From: Marinobacter gelidimuriae
GTDB taxonomy: Bacteria; Pseudomonadota; Gammaproteobacteria; Pseudomonadales; Oleiphilaceae
DNA: 64,000 bases
NCBI RefSeq assembly: GCF_000372805.1
Contig: NZ_KB889919.1
Location: 47,116 to 111,115, forward strand
Direction: 5' to 3'
Below the pieces are notes generated by a model. The model was not told where the DNA came from. It saw only the letters and a program-made list of their open reading frames with translations, and ran no database searches. Shown here in pieces: positions 1 to 10,800 of this stretch. The position numbers were made by a program, and so were the translations under genes. Each line of letters starts with the position of its first letter. Within the stretch, counting starts at the first letter, position 1.

Positions 1-583
1 ATTCGCTCACGGGCTTGTTGTAATAAACCTGGCTGGCGGCCGCAATACCGTAGGCGCGGTTGCCTAAATAGATCTTGTTGAGGTAAAGCTCAAAGATCGT
101 GTTCTTGTCCAGCTCACGCTCAATTTGCAGAGCCAACAAAATTTCGTTGAATTTACGAATGAACGTGCGATCCCGCGACAAAAAGTAGTTTTTTGCCACC
201 TGCATGGTAATGGTGCTGCCTCCGGACTGTATGTGGCCGGTAGAAGCCAGTTCCAGTGCGGCCCGTGCCAAACCTCTTATGTCTACGCCGAAGTGTTCAT
301 AAAAACGAGAGTCCTCTGCGGCGAGAAATGCTTGCAGTTGGCGCTCGGGAACTTGCTCGATTGTGACGGGTGCCCTTCTCTTTTCACCAAATTCTGCTAT
401 TAATTTGCCGTCCTGACTGAATATCCGCAGCGGTGTTTGCAGCTTTATATCAAATAACTGCTCGGCGGCGGGCAGGCCGGGCCGAAGATACAAATAGAAG
501 CCGGAACCTAGGACAAGGGCAACACTCAGTCCGGTTAGAAAAAGCCAGATGAAAAGGCGAGAAGTACGCATCAAATAGGACAT
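1..583 (-). CDS. mrcA: Penicillin-binding protein 1A, N-terminal part (gene cut by window edge)
   Basis: Bifunctional peptidoglycan glycosyltransferase/transpeptidase of the inner membrane. Only about 194 residues are inside the window; the transpeptidase domain lies beyond the left edge. The translated piece shows a short cytoplasmic start, one membrane anchor (about residues 10-33) and then the GT51 glycosyltransferase domain with its motifs in order: EDSRFYEHFG with the presumed catalytic Glu90, GGSTITMQVAKN, KFNEILLALQIER and LYLNKIYLGN. The STITMQVAKN form is typical of proteobacterial class A PBP1a. ATG at 583 is taken as the start; ATG at 571 is possible, and neither has a clear Shine-Dalgarno sequence. 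The gene is divergent from pilM across a 188-base spacer, the arrangement known from pseudomonads. Confidence 0.95.
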   Translation of the reverse strand, partial: MSYLMRTSRLFIWLFLTGLSVALVLGSGFYLYLRPGLPAAEQLFDIKLQTPLRIFSQDGKLIAEFGEKRRAPVTIEQVPERQLQAFLAAEDSRFYEHFGVDIRGLARAALELASTGHIQSGGSTITMQVAKNYFLSRDRTFIRKFNEILLALQIERELDKNTIFELYLNKIYLGNRAYGIAAASQVYYNKPVSE

Positions 584-762
584 TTTTTTCTGACAACAGT
601 TGGATATAGGTCTATGATTTGAACCATTGTATTAGGAAGGGAGACTGCTTCGCTGATACAAAAGCCCTGCGTTAAGAAGAATAGGGATTGTAATCGGAAA
701 ACAGAAGAATTTCTCTTAAATAAAAAACATACAAAGTACATAACCGGATTAACCAGTTATAG

Positions 763-1835
<1,073 letters not shown>

Positions 1836-1836
<1 letters not shown>

Positions 1837-2402
1837 TGGCAAGAATCAATCTTCGGCCCTGGCGTGAAGAGCTGCGGGCAGAAAAACAGAAACAGTTTGT
1901 GGTGATGCTGCTGAGCGCTGCCATTATTGCTAGCGGCCTGGCGTTTTTGTGGAAAAACAACGTAGACAGCCGCATTGCCTATCAACAATCCCGCAATGCT
2001 TATATTCAAACAGCGACCAGTAAGCTGGATGAGCAGATCAAAGAAATTGAAAGCCTGAAGCGTAAGCGCAACGAGTTGCTGGCGCGAATGAAAGTCATTC
2101 AGGACTTGCAGGGCAAGCGCCCGGTTATTGTGCGGGTATTCGACGAGCTGGTGCGTACTGTGCCCGATGGCCTGTATTTCAGCGATTTGAAGAAGGTTGG
2201 TGATCGCCTGGACCTGGTGGGTATGGCAGAGTCTAACAGCCGGATTTCATCGCTGATGCGGCAGTTTGAAGACTCCGACTGGTTTACCAATCCCAATCTG
2301 TCCAACGTGTCGACTGCTGATGCCCGCCGTGCAGGTTACAGCCAGTTCAATTTGTCCGTCAGTCAGCAAGCCCGTGGTATTGAAGGGGAGGAGAAACAAT
2401 GA
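1836..2402 (+). CDS. pilN: Type IV pilus assembly protein PilN
   Basis: Bitopic inner-membrane protein that couples cytoplasmic PilM to periplasmic PilO and PilP. The 188-residue product begins MARINLRPWREE, which is a variant of the INLLPW motif that docks into PilM. A single membrane segment follows at about residues 22-42, then a charged coiled-coil stretch (about 50-90) and a ferredoxin-like periplasmic domain. An in-frame upstream start at 1806 exists inside pilM, but the ATG at 1836 puts the PilM-binding motif at the N-terminus as the family requires. It overlaps pilM by one base and pilO by four bases (ATGA). Confidence 0.97.
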
Positions 2403-3010
2403 GCCTTGCGGACTCGCTGAAAAGCCTGAACGAATTCGATATCAATGATCTGGACATGAACAACGCCGGTATCTGGCCGGCACCGGTCAAAGCCATTGTG
2501 CTACTGCTGGTGTTTGGCTTGATTATGGGTGGCGGCTACTGGTTCTTTATAAAAGACCAGTTTGCGCAACTGGACGGGGTAAAAAGTACAGAGCTGGAAC
2601 TGCGCCAGAATTATGAGAGTAAGGCTTATCAGGTGGCTAACCTCAGCGTGTTCAAAGCGCAGATGGTAGAAATGGAAGAAACCTTCGGTGCGTTGGTGCG
2701 TCAGTTGCCGAGTGAAACCGAAGTGCTAGGCCTGTTGGAAGACATTACCAATACCGCGCTGGGTAGTGGTCTGGCCTTGCAGGAAGTGAAACTGCAGCCA
2801 GAGCAGAAACGGGATTTCTATTCCGAACTGCCTATTAATATTCGGGTGTCGGGCTCTTACCATGAACTGGCATCGTTTGTTAGCAGCGTGGCGAGTTTGC
2901 CGCGTATCGTGACTCTGCATAATTTGACGATTAAATCCATCGGAGCGGACAGCGATCAGCTGGACATGCAGGTTGTTGCCCGTACCTATCGCTACCGGGC
3001 CGGAGAATGA
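2399..3010 (+). CDS. pilO: Type IV pilus assembly protein PilO
   Basis: Inner-membrane partner of PilN in the alignment complex. The 203-residue product has a cytoplasmic tail of about 30 residues, one membrane helix (roughly residues 31-52, VKAIVLLLVFGLIMGGGYWF), a periplasmic coiled coil (about 58-95) and the globular pseudo-ferredoxin domain containing LPSETEVLGLLEDITNTA, which is characteristic of PilO. It overlaps pilN by ATGA and pilP by ATGA, so four consecutive genes of this operon are translationally linked. Length and architecture are normal. Confidence 0.97.
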   Translation: MSLADSLKSLNEFDINDLDMNNAGIWPAPVKAIVLLLVFGLIMGGGYWFFIKDQFAQLDGVKSTELELRQNYESKAYQVANLSVFKAQMVEMEETFGALVRQLPSETEVLGLLEDITNTALGSGLALQEVKLQPEQKRDFYSELPINIRVSGSYHELASFVSSVASLPRIVTLHNLTIKSIGADSDQLDMQVVARTYRYRAGE

Positions 3011-3585
3011 GCATGACGGTAAACCATGCCGGAAAAGCCTGTCTGGGCCTGTGCCTGGTATTGTCGCTGACAGCCTGCTCGCAGAGCAGCGGCTTTTCCG
3101 ATCTCGACGTGTTTATGGAAGAGACCCGCGCAAAACCCCGGGGGTTTGTCGAACCATTGCCGGAGTTCAACGCTTACGAGGCGTTTAGCTATTCGGCATC
3201 AGATCAGCGCTCGCCGTTTGAGCCGCCCATCGACGTGCAGCTGACGATGATCAGCGAGCAGGAACAGCAAGCGATGAGTGACGTAAAGCCGGATCTGGAC
3301 CGGCCGCGGGAAGTGCTGGAGAACTTCGATCTGAAAGACCTGAATATGGTGGGCACCCTGCGTAACAGTGCAGGCACGCTGTTTGCTTTGTTAAAAGACA
3401 GCAGTGGCAGCATTCACCGTATCAACAGCGGCAATTTTATCGGTAAAAACTACGGGCGGATTGTGGGTGTAGGCGAGACCCGCGTCGAACTGTTGGAAAT
3501 CGTGCCCGACGGCCGTGGCGGATGGGTAGAACGCCCGCGCCAACTGTCGCTGGACGAAGGTGATAGCGATGGAGCGGCACGATAA
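3007..3585 (+). CDS. pilP: Type IV pilus lipoprotein PilP
   Basis: Lipoprotein that bridges the PilN/PilO inner-membrane complex to the N-terminal domains of the PilQ secretin. The 192-residue product has a lipoprotein signal with lipobox LTAC (Cys24), a disordered linker, the conserved RSPFEPP motif near residue 68 and a C-terminal beta-sandwich homology-region domain (NMVGTLRNSAGTLFALLKD onward). The start ATG at 3007 overlaps pilO by four bases; a second ATG two codons on (3013) is possible. The TAA stop overlaps the pilQ ATG by one base. Confidence 0.96.
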   Translation: MSMTVNHAGKACLGLCLVLSLTACSQSSGFSDLDVFMEETRAKPRGFVEPLPEFNAYEAFSYSASDQRSPFEPPIDVQLTMISEQEQQAMSDVKPDLDRPREVLENFDLKDLNMVGTLRNSAGTLFALLKDSSGSIHRINSGNFIGKNYGRIVGVGETRVELLEIVPDGRGGWVERPRQLSLDEGDSDGAAR

Positions 3586-5702
3586 TGAATAACAGCAACA
3601 TGAATGCACAAAAATGCTTGAAGCCGAGGCTAGCGATGTTCAAAAAACTCAACGTAATTGTCTGCGCGGTAACCGTTGGGTTGTTGTCCAGCCTGGCCAG
3701 CGCTGCCACCTTGCAGGATGTGTCGTTTTCCTCTTTGCCCGGGGATCGGCTGGAAGTGACTTTGCAGTTTGACGGCCCACCGCCTGAACCTACGGGGTAC
3801 ACTATCGAGCGCCCTGCTCGCATTGCAGTAGACCTGAAAGACACCACCAGTGCCCTGAATGCCCGCAGCTTGCCGTTGGGCAGCGGGAATGCGCAAAGCA
3901 TGACCGTGGTTGAAACCAGCGACCGAACCCGCCTTATTTTCAATCTGATTGAGCTGGTTCCTTACACCACTCAGCGCAATAACAACGCGTTGGTGATGAT
4001 TATTGGCGGCGATTCCGCAGATGTAGCCAGTGACGTTTCGGGATCTGACGGTGCCAGCCCTGTTGCCTCGTCAGCGGACGCAGCGCCGGCGTTGGTAGAC
4101 GTCGATTTCCGTCGCGGTGCACAAGGTGAAGGCCGTGTGGTTGTGCGTCTGGCCAGTGCGACGACTCAGGTTAACCTGAGCGAACTGGGCGGAAAAATTC
4201 GCCTGACCATGCCGGATCTGACCGTGCCCGAGCGCCTGCGTCGCCGTTTAGACGTGACAGATTTTGCCACGCCGGTACAATGGATCGACACCTTCATTGA
4301 GGGTGGCGGTGCGGTTATAGAAATTCGTCCGGAAGGCGACTATGACTACATTGCGTACCAGTCTGGCAACGAATTTACCGTGAGCGTTGAACGGCTCGGC
4401 GAGGAAGAAGCAGTAACCCGCCGTGAAGAGAAGTTCCCATATTCCGGCGATAAGCTCTCGCTAAACTTTCAGGACATTGAAGTTCGCTCGGTGCTTCAGC
4501 TGATTGCCGACTTTACCGGTTTGAATCTGGTGGCCAGCGATACCGTTGGTGGAAACATCACGCTGCGCTTGCAGAATGTGCCTTGGGATCAGGCGCTGGA
4601 TCTCATTTTGAAAACCAAAGGCCTGGACAAGCGCCAGATTGGCAATGTATTACTGGTAGCGCCCGCCGATGAAATCGCCGCCCGTGAACGGCTGGAACTG
4701 GAAACAACCAAGCAGATCGCCGAGCTTGCCCCAGTGCGTCTGGACATCATTCAGGTCAATTACGCAAAAGCGGCGGAAGTGGTAGCGCTGGTGCAGGCCG
4801 ACCAAGAGCTGATTTCCAGCCGCGGTTTCATTTCCTCAGACGCCCGAACCAACACCATCAGTGTGCGTGAAACCATTGAAAAGCTGGACGAGATTCGTCG
4901 CCTGGTATCCACCTGGGACGTACCCGTGCGTCAGGTTTCCATTGAAGCCCGGATTGTGCGTGCTCAAACCAGCGTGGCCGAGAGCCTGGGCGTTCGCTGG
5001 GGCGGTGCATCTTTTGGCGACAATGGTAATAACTCAACGGTTGTAGGCGGTTCTCTGGAAACGGTCGGTGGTGTAATGGGCGCCGGGGCTGCGAATTCAA
5101 CCTCGGTTACCTTCCCGGGTGCTCTGGCGGTAGATCTTGGCGTATCTGGCGATGGCGCCTCATCCTTTGCCGTTGGGTTCAGTGGCGGCGACTTCCTGGT
5201 CGACCTTGAACTGTCTGCGCTGGAAAGCGATGGTAAAGCGGAAATCGTGTCTCAGCCCAGAGTTGTTACCGCGGACCGCCAGACGGCGTCTATCAAATCG
5301 GGTCAGCAAATCCCGTATCAGGAAGCCAGCAGCAGCGGCGCCACCAGCACTTCCTTTAAAGAAGCTGTGTTGTCGCTTGAAGTAACGCCGCAGATCACGC
5401 CGGATGACAAAATCATCATGGACCTGGAAGTGAATCAGGATTCCCGTGGCAAAGACACCCCCAGCGGCCCGGCCATCAACACCAACTCGGTGACAACTCA
5501 GGTGCTGGTCGCCAACGGTAAAACCATCGTTCTGGGCGGTATTTTCGAATCGACCAACACCGAAACCACCACCAAAACACCGTTCCTGGGCGATATTCCC
5601 TACCTGGGTCGGTTGTTCAAGCGCACCCAAACCAGCGAACTGCGTAGCGAGCTGCTGATTTTCATCACCCCGAAAATCATCAAAAACGACCTGGTTCGTT
5701 AA
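3585..5702 (+). CDS. pilQ: Type IV pilus secretin PilQ
   Basis: Outer-membrane secretin through which the pilus passes. The 705-residue product has a Sec signal (h-region about residues 22-37, cleavage after Ala40 likely), two AMIN domains (about 42-130 and 165-270) that bind peptidoglycan, an STN/N0 domain (about 285-355, LSLNFQDIEVRSVLQLIADF), a secretin N1 domain (about 385-460) and the secretin barrel (about 470-700, with the typical NGKTIVLGGIF and ending SELLIFITPKII). The ATG at 3585 overlaps the pilP stop; ATG at 3636 (MFKKLNVIV) gives a more ordinary signal peptide and is a serious alternative. It is the last gene of pilMNOPQ, closed by a terminator at 5719. Confidence 0.97.
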   Translation: MNNSNMNAQKCLKPRLAMFKKLNVIVCAVTVGLLSSLASAATLQDVSFSSLPGDRLEVTLQFDGPPPEPTGYTIERPARIAVDLKDTTSALNARSLPLGSGNAQSMTVVETSDRTRLIFNLIELVPYTTQRNNNALVMIIGGDSADVASDVSGSDGASPVASSADAAPALVDVDFRRGAQGEGRVVVRLASATTQVNLSELGGKIRLTMPDLTVPERLRRRLDVTDFATPVQWIDTFIEGGGAVIEIRPEGDYDYIAYQSGNEFTVSVERLGEEEAVTRREEKFPYSGDKLSLNFQDIEVRSVLQLIADFTGLNLVASDTVGGNITLRLQNVPWDQALDLILKTKGLDKRQIGNVLLVAPADEIAARERLELETTKQIAELAPVRLDIIQVNYAKAAEVVALVQADQELISSRGFISSDARTNTISVRETIEKLDEIRRLVSTWDVPVRQVSIEARIVRAQTSVAESLGVRWGGASFGDNGNNSTVVGGSLETVGGVMGAGAANSTSVTFPGALAVDLGVSGDGASSFAVGFSGGDFLVDLELSALESDGKAEIVSQPRVVTADRQTASIKSGQQIPYQEASSSGATSTSFKEAVLSLEVTPQITPDDKIIMDLEVNQDSRGKDTPSGPAINTNSVTTQVLVANGKTIVLGGIFESTNTETTTKTPFLGDIPYLGRLFKRTQTSELRSELLIFITPKIIKNDLVR

Positions 5703-5718
5703 GTTATCTGCAACACTG

Positions 5719-5748
5719 AAACCGCCGCCTAAAAACGGCGGTTTTTTT
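5719..5748 (+). terminator. Rho-independent terminator after pilQ
   Basis: Perfect nine-base stem AAACCGCCG / CGGCGGTTT with an eight-base loop, followed by a run of T. It ends the pilMNOPQ operon and separates it from aroK. Confidence 0.92.
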
Positions 5749-5841
5749 GTGCGTGTGAAACCCGCGGCAGAACCGGACAATCTTATAGAATGACGGCCCC
5801 TATGCTATTCTGACCGGCTTGAACCTTATTGAGCGGACGTT

Positions 5842-6408
5842 ATGTTGTTGCCCAAGCGAGTTATTCTGGTGGGTCCCATGGGGGCCGGTAAAAGTACCAT
5901 CGGCCGTATGCTGGCGCGTGAGCTGGACTACCGCTTTTTGGATACCGACCGAATTATTGAAGAGCGCTGCGGTGCCAATATTCCCTGGATTTTCGATGTA
6001 GAGGGTGAAGACGGGTTCCGCCAGCGCGAAACCGCCATGCTGAGCGAGCTGTCTACCGAGGCCGGTATCATTCTGGCGACCGGTGGAGGCGCGGTTATGC
6101 GCGACGTGAATCATGAACTGCTGCGCCGTAATTCGGTGATTGTTTACTTGCGCACGTCGGTCGAGCACCAGGTAGAACGCACCCGTAAAGACCGCAATCG
6201 TCCGCTGTTGCAAACAGCGGATCCGGAGGCGGTGTTACGCCACCTCTTCGCGATCCGTGATCCTATTTACACCGAATTGGCCACCTTCATCATGTACACG
6301 GATCGCAAGAGCCCGCGGTTGGTGGTGCGCCAACTGGTTAATCTGCTGAACCCAAAAACACCCCGTCACATACGCCAGATTCGAAAGGAAGGTCGTCATC
6401 ATGCCTGA
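5842..6408 (+). CDS. aroK: Shikimate kinase AroK
   Basis: Phosphorylates shikimate to shikimate 3-phosphate in the chorismate pathway. The 188-residue product has the P-loop GPMGAGKST (residues 11-19), the shikimate-binding DTDR and ERCG region (about 34-45), FRQRE (about 60-64), the GGGAV motif (about 81-85) and the lid segment RKDRNRPLL with its essential arginines. Length is slightly above the 173 residues of Escherichia coli AroK because of a basic C-terminal tail. It overlaps aroB by eight bases, so the two shikimate genes form one unit. A terminator directly upstream suggests its own promoter in 5749-5841. Confidence 0.97.
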   Translation: MLLPKRVILVGPMGAGKSTIGRMLARELDYRFLDTDRIIEERCGANIPWIFDVEGEDGFRQRETAMLSELSTEAGIILATGGGAVMRDVNHELLRRNSVIVYLRTSVEHQVERTRKDRNRPLLQTADPEAVLRHLFAIRDPIYTELATFIMYTDRKSPRLVVRQLVNLLNPKTPRHIRQIRKEGRHHA

Positions 6409-7492
6409 ATTACTCCGTGAACTTGAGGTAGACCTGGGCGAACGAAGCTATCCGATACTGATTGGCGAGCAGCTGTTGGGGCAATATGACTTGACGCCTT
6501 ATGTTGGCGGTTCCCAGGTGATGATTGTGTCTAACGACACCGTGGCCCCGCTTTATCTGGAGCAGGCAAAAGCCTGTTTTGCAGGCAAACAGGTAGATTC
6601 GGTGATTTTGCCGGATGGCGAAAAACACAAAGACTGGCAAACCCTGAACCTGATTTTTGATGCGCTGCTGCTGCACAGGCACAATCGCACGACCACCCTG
6701 GTAGCCCTGGGCGGAGGCGTAGTGGGGGACATGACCGGGTTTGCAGCGGCGAGCTACCAGCGCGGCGTAGCGTTCATCCAGATTCCAACAACGCTGCTGT
6801 CGCAGGTGGATTCCTCCGTTGGTGGCAAAACCGGCATCAATCATCCCTTGGGTAAAAACATGATAGGGGCTTTTCATCAGCCCCAAGCCGTGCTGATTGA
6901 TACCGGTACCCTGGTGACGCTGCCAGACCGGGAAGTGTGTGCCGGGATGGCGGAAGTCATCAAATACGGTCTGATTCGTGATCTGCCTTTTCTGCACTGG
7001 CTGGATCAGAATCTTGGGTCTTTGCTCAAAAAGGATCCGCTGCAGGTCGCAGAGGCTATCTATCGTTCTTGCGTCTGCAAGGCGGAAGTCGTTGCCATTG
7101 ATGAACGCGAAGGCGGTCTAAGGGCAATACTCAATCTTGGCCACACCTTCGGCCACGCTATCGAGACGTTCGCCGGCTATGGCAACTGGTTACACGGAGA
7201 AGCCGTTGGCACCGGCATGTTGATGGCAGCGGATCTTTCCGCCCGCGAAGGTTTTATCAGTGCTGCCGAATGTCAGCAGATTTGCAGCCTGATCAGCCGT
7301 GCCGGATTGCCGCCGCTGGCGCCTGCAGCCATGTGCCCGGACGACTTCATAGAGCGGATGGCAGTGGATAAAAAGAATGTAGATGGGCAGCTCAGGCTGG
7401 TTCTGCTGCAGGCGGTGGGCGAAGCGGTTGTGACCGCCAAAACTGCGCGCAAAAACCTTGAAGCAACCCTGAACGCTTTTTGCCAGCGTTGA
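6401..7492 (+). CDS. aroB: 3-dehydroquinate synthase AroB
   Basis: NAD- and metal-dependent enzyme that cyclises DAHP to 3-dehydroquinate, the second step of the chorismate pathway. The 363-residue product has the NAD-binding [19 protein letters not shown] segment (broken here by usual family residues), the [20 protein letters not shown] motif and the metal ligands Glu in AEVIKYGLI, His in [11 protein letters not shown] and His in LHGEAVGTG. Normal length and full motif set. The ATG at 6401 lies inside the end of aroK. What follows it is unusual: gltB begins only 355 bases later, with the remains of another gene between them. Confidence 0.97.
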   Translation: MPELLRELEVDLGERSYPILIGEQLLGQYDLTPYVGGSQVMIVSNDTVAPLYLEQAKACFAGKQVDSVILPDGEKHKDWQTLNLIFDALLLHRHNRTTTLVALGGGVVGDMTGFAAASYQRGVAFIQIPTTLLSQVDSSVGGKTGINHPLGKNMIGAFHQPQAVLIDTGTLVTLPDREVCAGMAEVIKYGLIRDLPFLHWLDQNLGSLLKKDPLQVAEAIYRSCVCKAEVVAIDEREGGLRAILNLGHTFGHAIETFAGYGNWLHGEAVGTGMLMAADLSAREGFISAAECQQICSLISRAGLPPLAPAAMCPDDFIERMAVDKKNVDGQLRLVLLQAVGEAVVTAKTARKNLEATLNAFCQR

Positions 7493-7517
7493 ACCCAGAG
7501 CCCGAGACGCTATCGCC

Positions 7518-7754
7518 ATGGTCAACGACGACAATCTGAACAGTCAGGAAGCCGGGGGTCTTTTCCCCCGCCTGCAGGAGCGCTTTGGTCTGCGGCGCCT
7601 TGGATGCGTGAGAACCGGAGTTTGTAGCCCTGAATGCCCAAAATCGACCCGTTTTGGTGCACTGGTAGAATCCCCGGGTTTTCGTGACCCGTACTGGTGC
7701 ATAACGTTAAAAATTTTAAATTGCCATTTGAGCAGCGAATTTTCATCTGCGTAA
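7518..7754 (+). pseudogene. Short ORF, possible N-terminal remnant of a DamX/SPOR-type gene
   Basis: A 78-codon frame starting 25 bases after the aroB stop. The first 27 residues (including GGLFPRLQERFGLRR) have the look of a gene start of the AAA/SPOR-domain protein that sits between aroB and gltB in pseudomonads and relatives (DamX-type, septal peptidoglycan binding). After that the frame becomes Cys- and Pro-rich and shows no domain. No AAA, transmembrane or SPOR segment is left before gltB. The positional argument is strong; the sequence resemblance is from memory and short. The alternative is a chance frame in a promoter region. A GGGGG/CCCCC hairpin at about 7553-7570 lies inside it. 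Nothing else was recognised between 7493 and 7847. Confidence 0.4.
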
Positions 7755-7847
7755 ACTATTGTACCTATGTTAAAAATGTCATGGAGCTATTTGCGCGATT
7801 TTCGCTGGCTCGTTGATAATAAAGGCTTTTACAGAGAGATTGTGCTT

Positions 7848-10800
7848 ATGACAACTGGCTTGTACCAACTCGGTGAATTCAAAGATAACTGTGGCTTTGG
7901 CCTGATTGCTCACACCAAGGGCGAAGCCAGCCATCAATTGCTACAAACCGCCATTGAGTCGCTAACGTGTATGACTCACCGCGGCGGTATTGCCGCCGAT
8001 GGTAAAACCGGCGATGGTTGCGGGCTGTTGTTGCAAAGCCCGGACAGTTTTCTCCGCAAGGTTGCCCGTGCACAGTTTGGCAAAGAGCCTGGTGATCTGT
8101 TCGCTGTGGGCCAGGTGTTTCTGAGCTCCGAAGAAGGCCAGGCGGCGGCCGCGAAGGCGGTTCTGGAAAGGCGTCTGTGTGAGCAGGGGCTGGAGGTAAT
8201 GGGATGGCGCGATGTGCCGGTCGATACCTCTTGCCTGGGCCCCATGGCGCTGGATTGTATGCCACGCATTGAGCAGGTGTTTGTATTGCCTGCGGGCAAA
8301 CCAGAAAGCGAGTTTGGCATTAGCTTGTTTGTTGGCCGCCGTTTTGCCGAGCGCGACCTGGCTGACGACAGCGAATTCTATATTTGCAGCCTGTCGCACC
8401 GCACGCTGGCCTATAAAGGCCTGATGATGCCTGCAGACCTGGCGAATTTCTATCGCGATCTGGGCGACCCGGATCTGCAGACCGCCATTTGCGTATTCCA
8501 CCAGCGTTTCTCAACCAACACCATGCCGCGCTGGCCGCTGGCGCAGCCATTCCGTTATCTTGCCCACAACGGCGAGATCAACACCATTGATGGCAACCGT
8601 AATTGGGCGATTGCCCGTGCAGCCAAATTCAGCTCGCCGCGCCTGCCGGACCTGAAAACGCTGCAACCTCTGGTTAACCTGACCGGCTCCGATTCCTCTA
8701 GCATGGACAACATGCTGGAAGTGCTGCTGGTAGGCGGTGTCGATCTGTTCCGCGCCGCGCGGATGATGGTGCCGCCGGCATGGCAAAACGTAGACACCAT
8801 GGACGCAGACCTGCGCGCCTTCTACGAATACAACTCCATGCACATGGAGCCCTGGGACGGCCCTGCCGGCCTGGTATTGACCGACGGCCGCTACGCCTTG
8901 TGTATGCTTGACCGCAACGGCCTGCGCCCGGCGCGTTGGGTACATACCAAAAACGATTTTCTCACCGTCGCCTCGGAAATCGGTACCTACGGTTACAAGC
9001 CGGATGACGTGGTAGCCAAGGGTCGCGTTGGCCCCGGGCAGATGCTGGCCATTGATACAGAAACCGGCGAGATTCTGCACACCCGCGATATCGATCAGCG
9101 TCTGAAAACCGCTCAGCCGTATAAACGCTGGCTGCGGGAAAACGCTCTGCGGGTAGAGTCCACACTGCATCAGGACGCCCCGGATTTCGAACTGCTTGGC
9201 GCCGACGAGCTTTTGGTTCACCAGAAGATGTTCAACGTGTCATTTGAAGAACGCGACCAGATACTGCGCCCTCTGGGCGAGAACGGTCAGGAAGCAGTAG
9301 GCTCCATGGGCGACGACACGCCAATGGCTGTGTTGTCCAGTAAAGTGCGTCACTTGGCGGACTATTTCCGCCAAAAGTTCGCCCAGGTCACCAACCCTCC
9401 CATTGATCCGCTGCGCGAAGCCATCGTGATGTCGCTGGAAACCTGCCTGGGTGCCGAGCGCAATGTGTTCGAAGAAGCGGCTGAGCACGCCGATCGGGTG
9501 ATTCTGACGACACCGGTTTTGTCACCGGCAAAATTCCAGCGCATCTTGGCGAGTGAACGCCCCGGCTTTGCAGTGGCAACAATTCCATTGAGTTATGCCC
9601 CGGAAGAGGGTCTTCAACAGGCCGTCAGGCGTGTGTGCGCCGCTGCAGAACAGGCGGTGCGTGATGGCAAGTCACAAATTCTTCTGAGTGACAGTAACTT
9701 GCAACAGGGCCAGTTGCCCGTGAACGCGCTCATGGCTACCGGCGCCGTGCACCATCATCTGGTGGCTCAGGGTTTGCGCTGTGACTCCAACATTGTGGTA
9801 GAAACCGGCTGGGCGCGAGATCCTCACCATTTTGCGGTGCTATTCGGTTTTGGCGCCACAGCGGTTTACCCATACTTGGCGTACCAGGTGCTTAATGACC
9901 TGATTCGCACCGGCGAAATGCTGGTGGACCCTATCGACGCCAAGAATAACTACCGCAAGGGTATTAACAAGGGCCTGCTGAAAATCCTGTCCAAAATGGG
10001 CATTTCTACCATTGCCTCCTATCGCGGAGCCCAGCTGTTTGAGGCCATCGGTCTGGCCGATGAAGTGGCCGATCTGTGCTTCAAGGGCGTGCCCTGCCGG
10101 ATTCAGGGCGCCGATTTCTACGACTTCCAGCACGACCAGGAGCAACTGGCCAAGCTGGCGTGGAAGCCGCGCAAGCCCCTGTCACCGGGTGGTATTCTGA
10201 AATACGTACACGGTCAGGAATACCACGCCTTCAATCCGGATATTGTGGCCAAGTTGCAAGATGCCGTTACCAGCGGCGACTATCGCCAGTATCAGGAGTA
10301 CGCCGGGTTGGTCAATCATCGGCCGGTGGCCACCCTGCGGGACCTGCTCGGGTTCCGCGAAGGCATCCAGTCGGTGGACCTGGCCGACGTTGAGCCGGTA
10401 GAGCAGATTTTTACCCGCTTTGATTCGGCGGGGATGTCCCTGGGGGCACTGTCGCCAGAGGCCCATGAAGCCCTGGCGGTGGCCATGAACACCCTGGGTG
10501 GACGCTCCAATTCCGGTGAGGGCGGCGAAGACCCGGCTCGCTATGGCAATGAAAAACGCTCAAAAATCAAACAGGTAGCCTCAGGCCGTTTCGGCGTTAC
10601 CGCTGAATATTTGCGCAGCGCCGACGTTATGCAGATTAAAATTGCCCAGGGCGCCAAGCCGGGTGAGGGTGGACAACTGCCCGGCGGTAAAGTGAACGCG
10701 CTGATTGCTCGTTTGCGTTATTCGGTGCCGGGCGTAACGCTGATTTCGCCGCCACCACACCACGACATTTATTCTATCGAGGATCTGGCCCAGCTGATTT

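Noticed and set aside
7767..7847. N-terminal extension of GltB (27 codons)
   Set aside because: It would move the catalytic cysteine far from the short propeptide known for the family; the ATG at 7848 has a better ribosome site.
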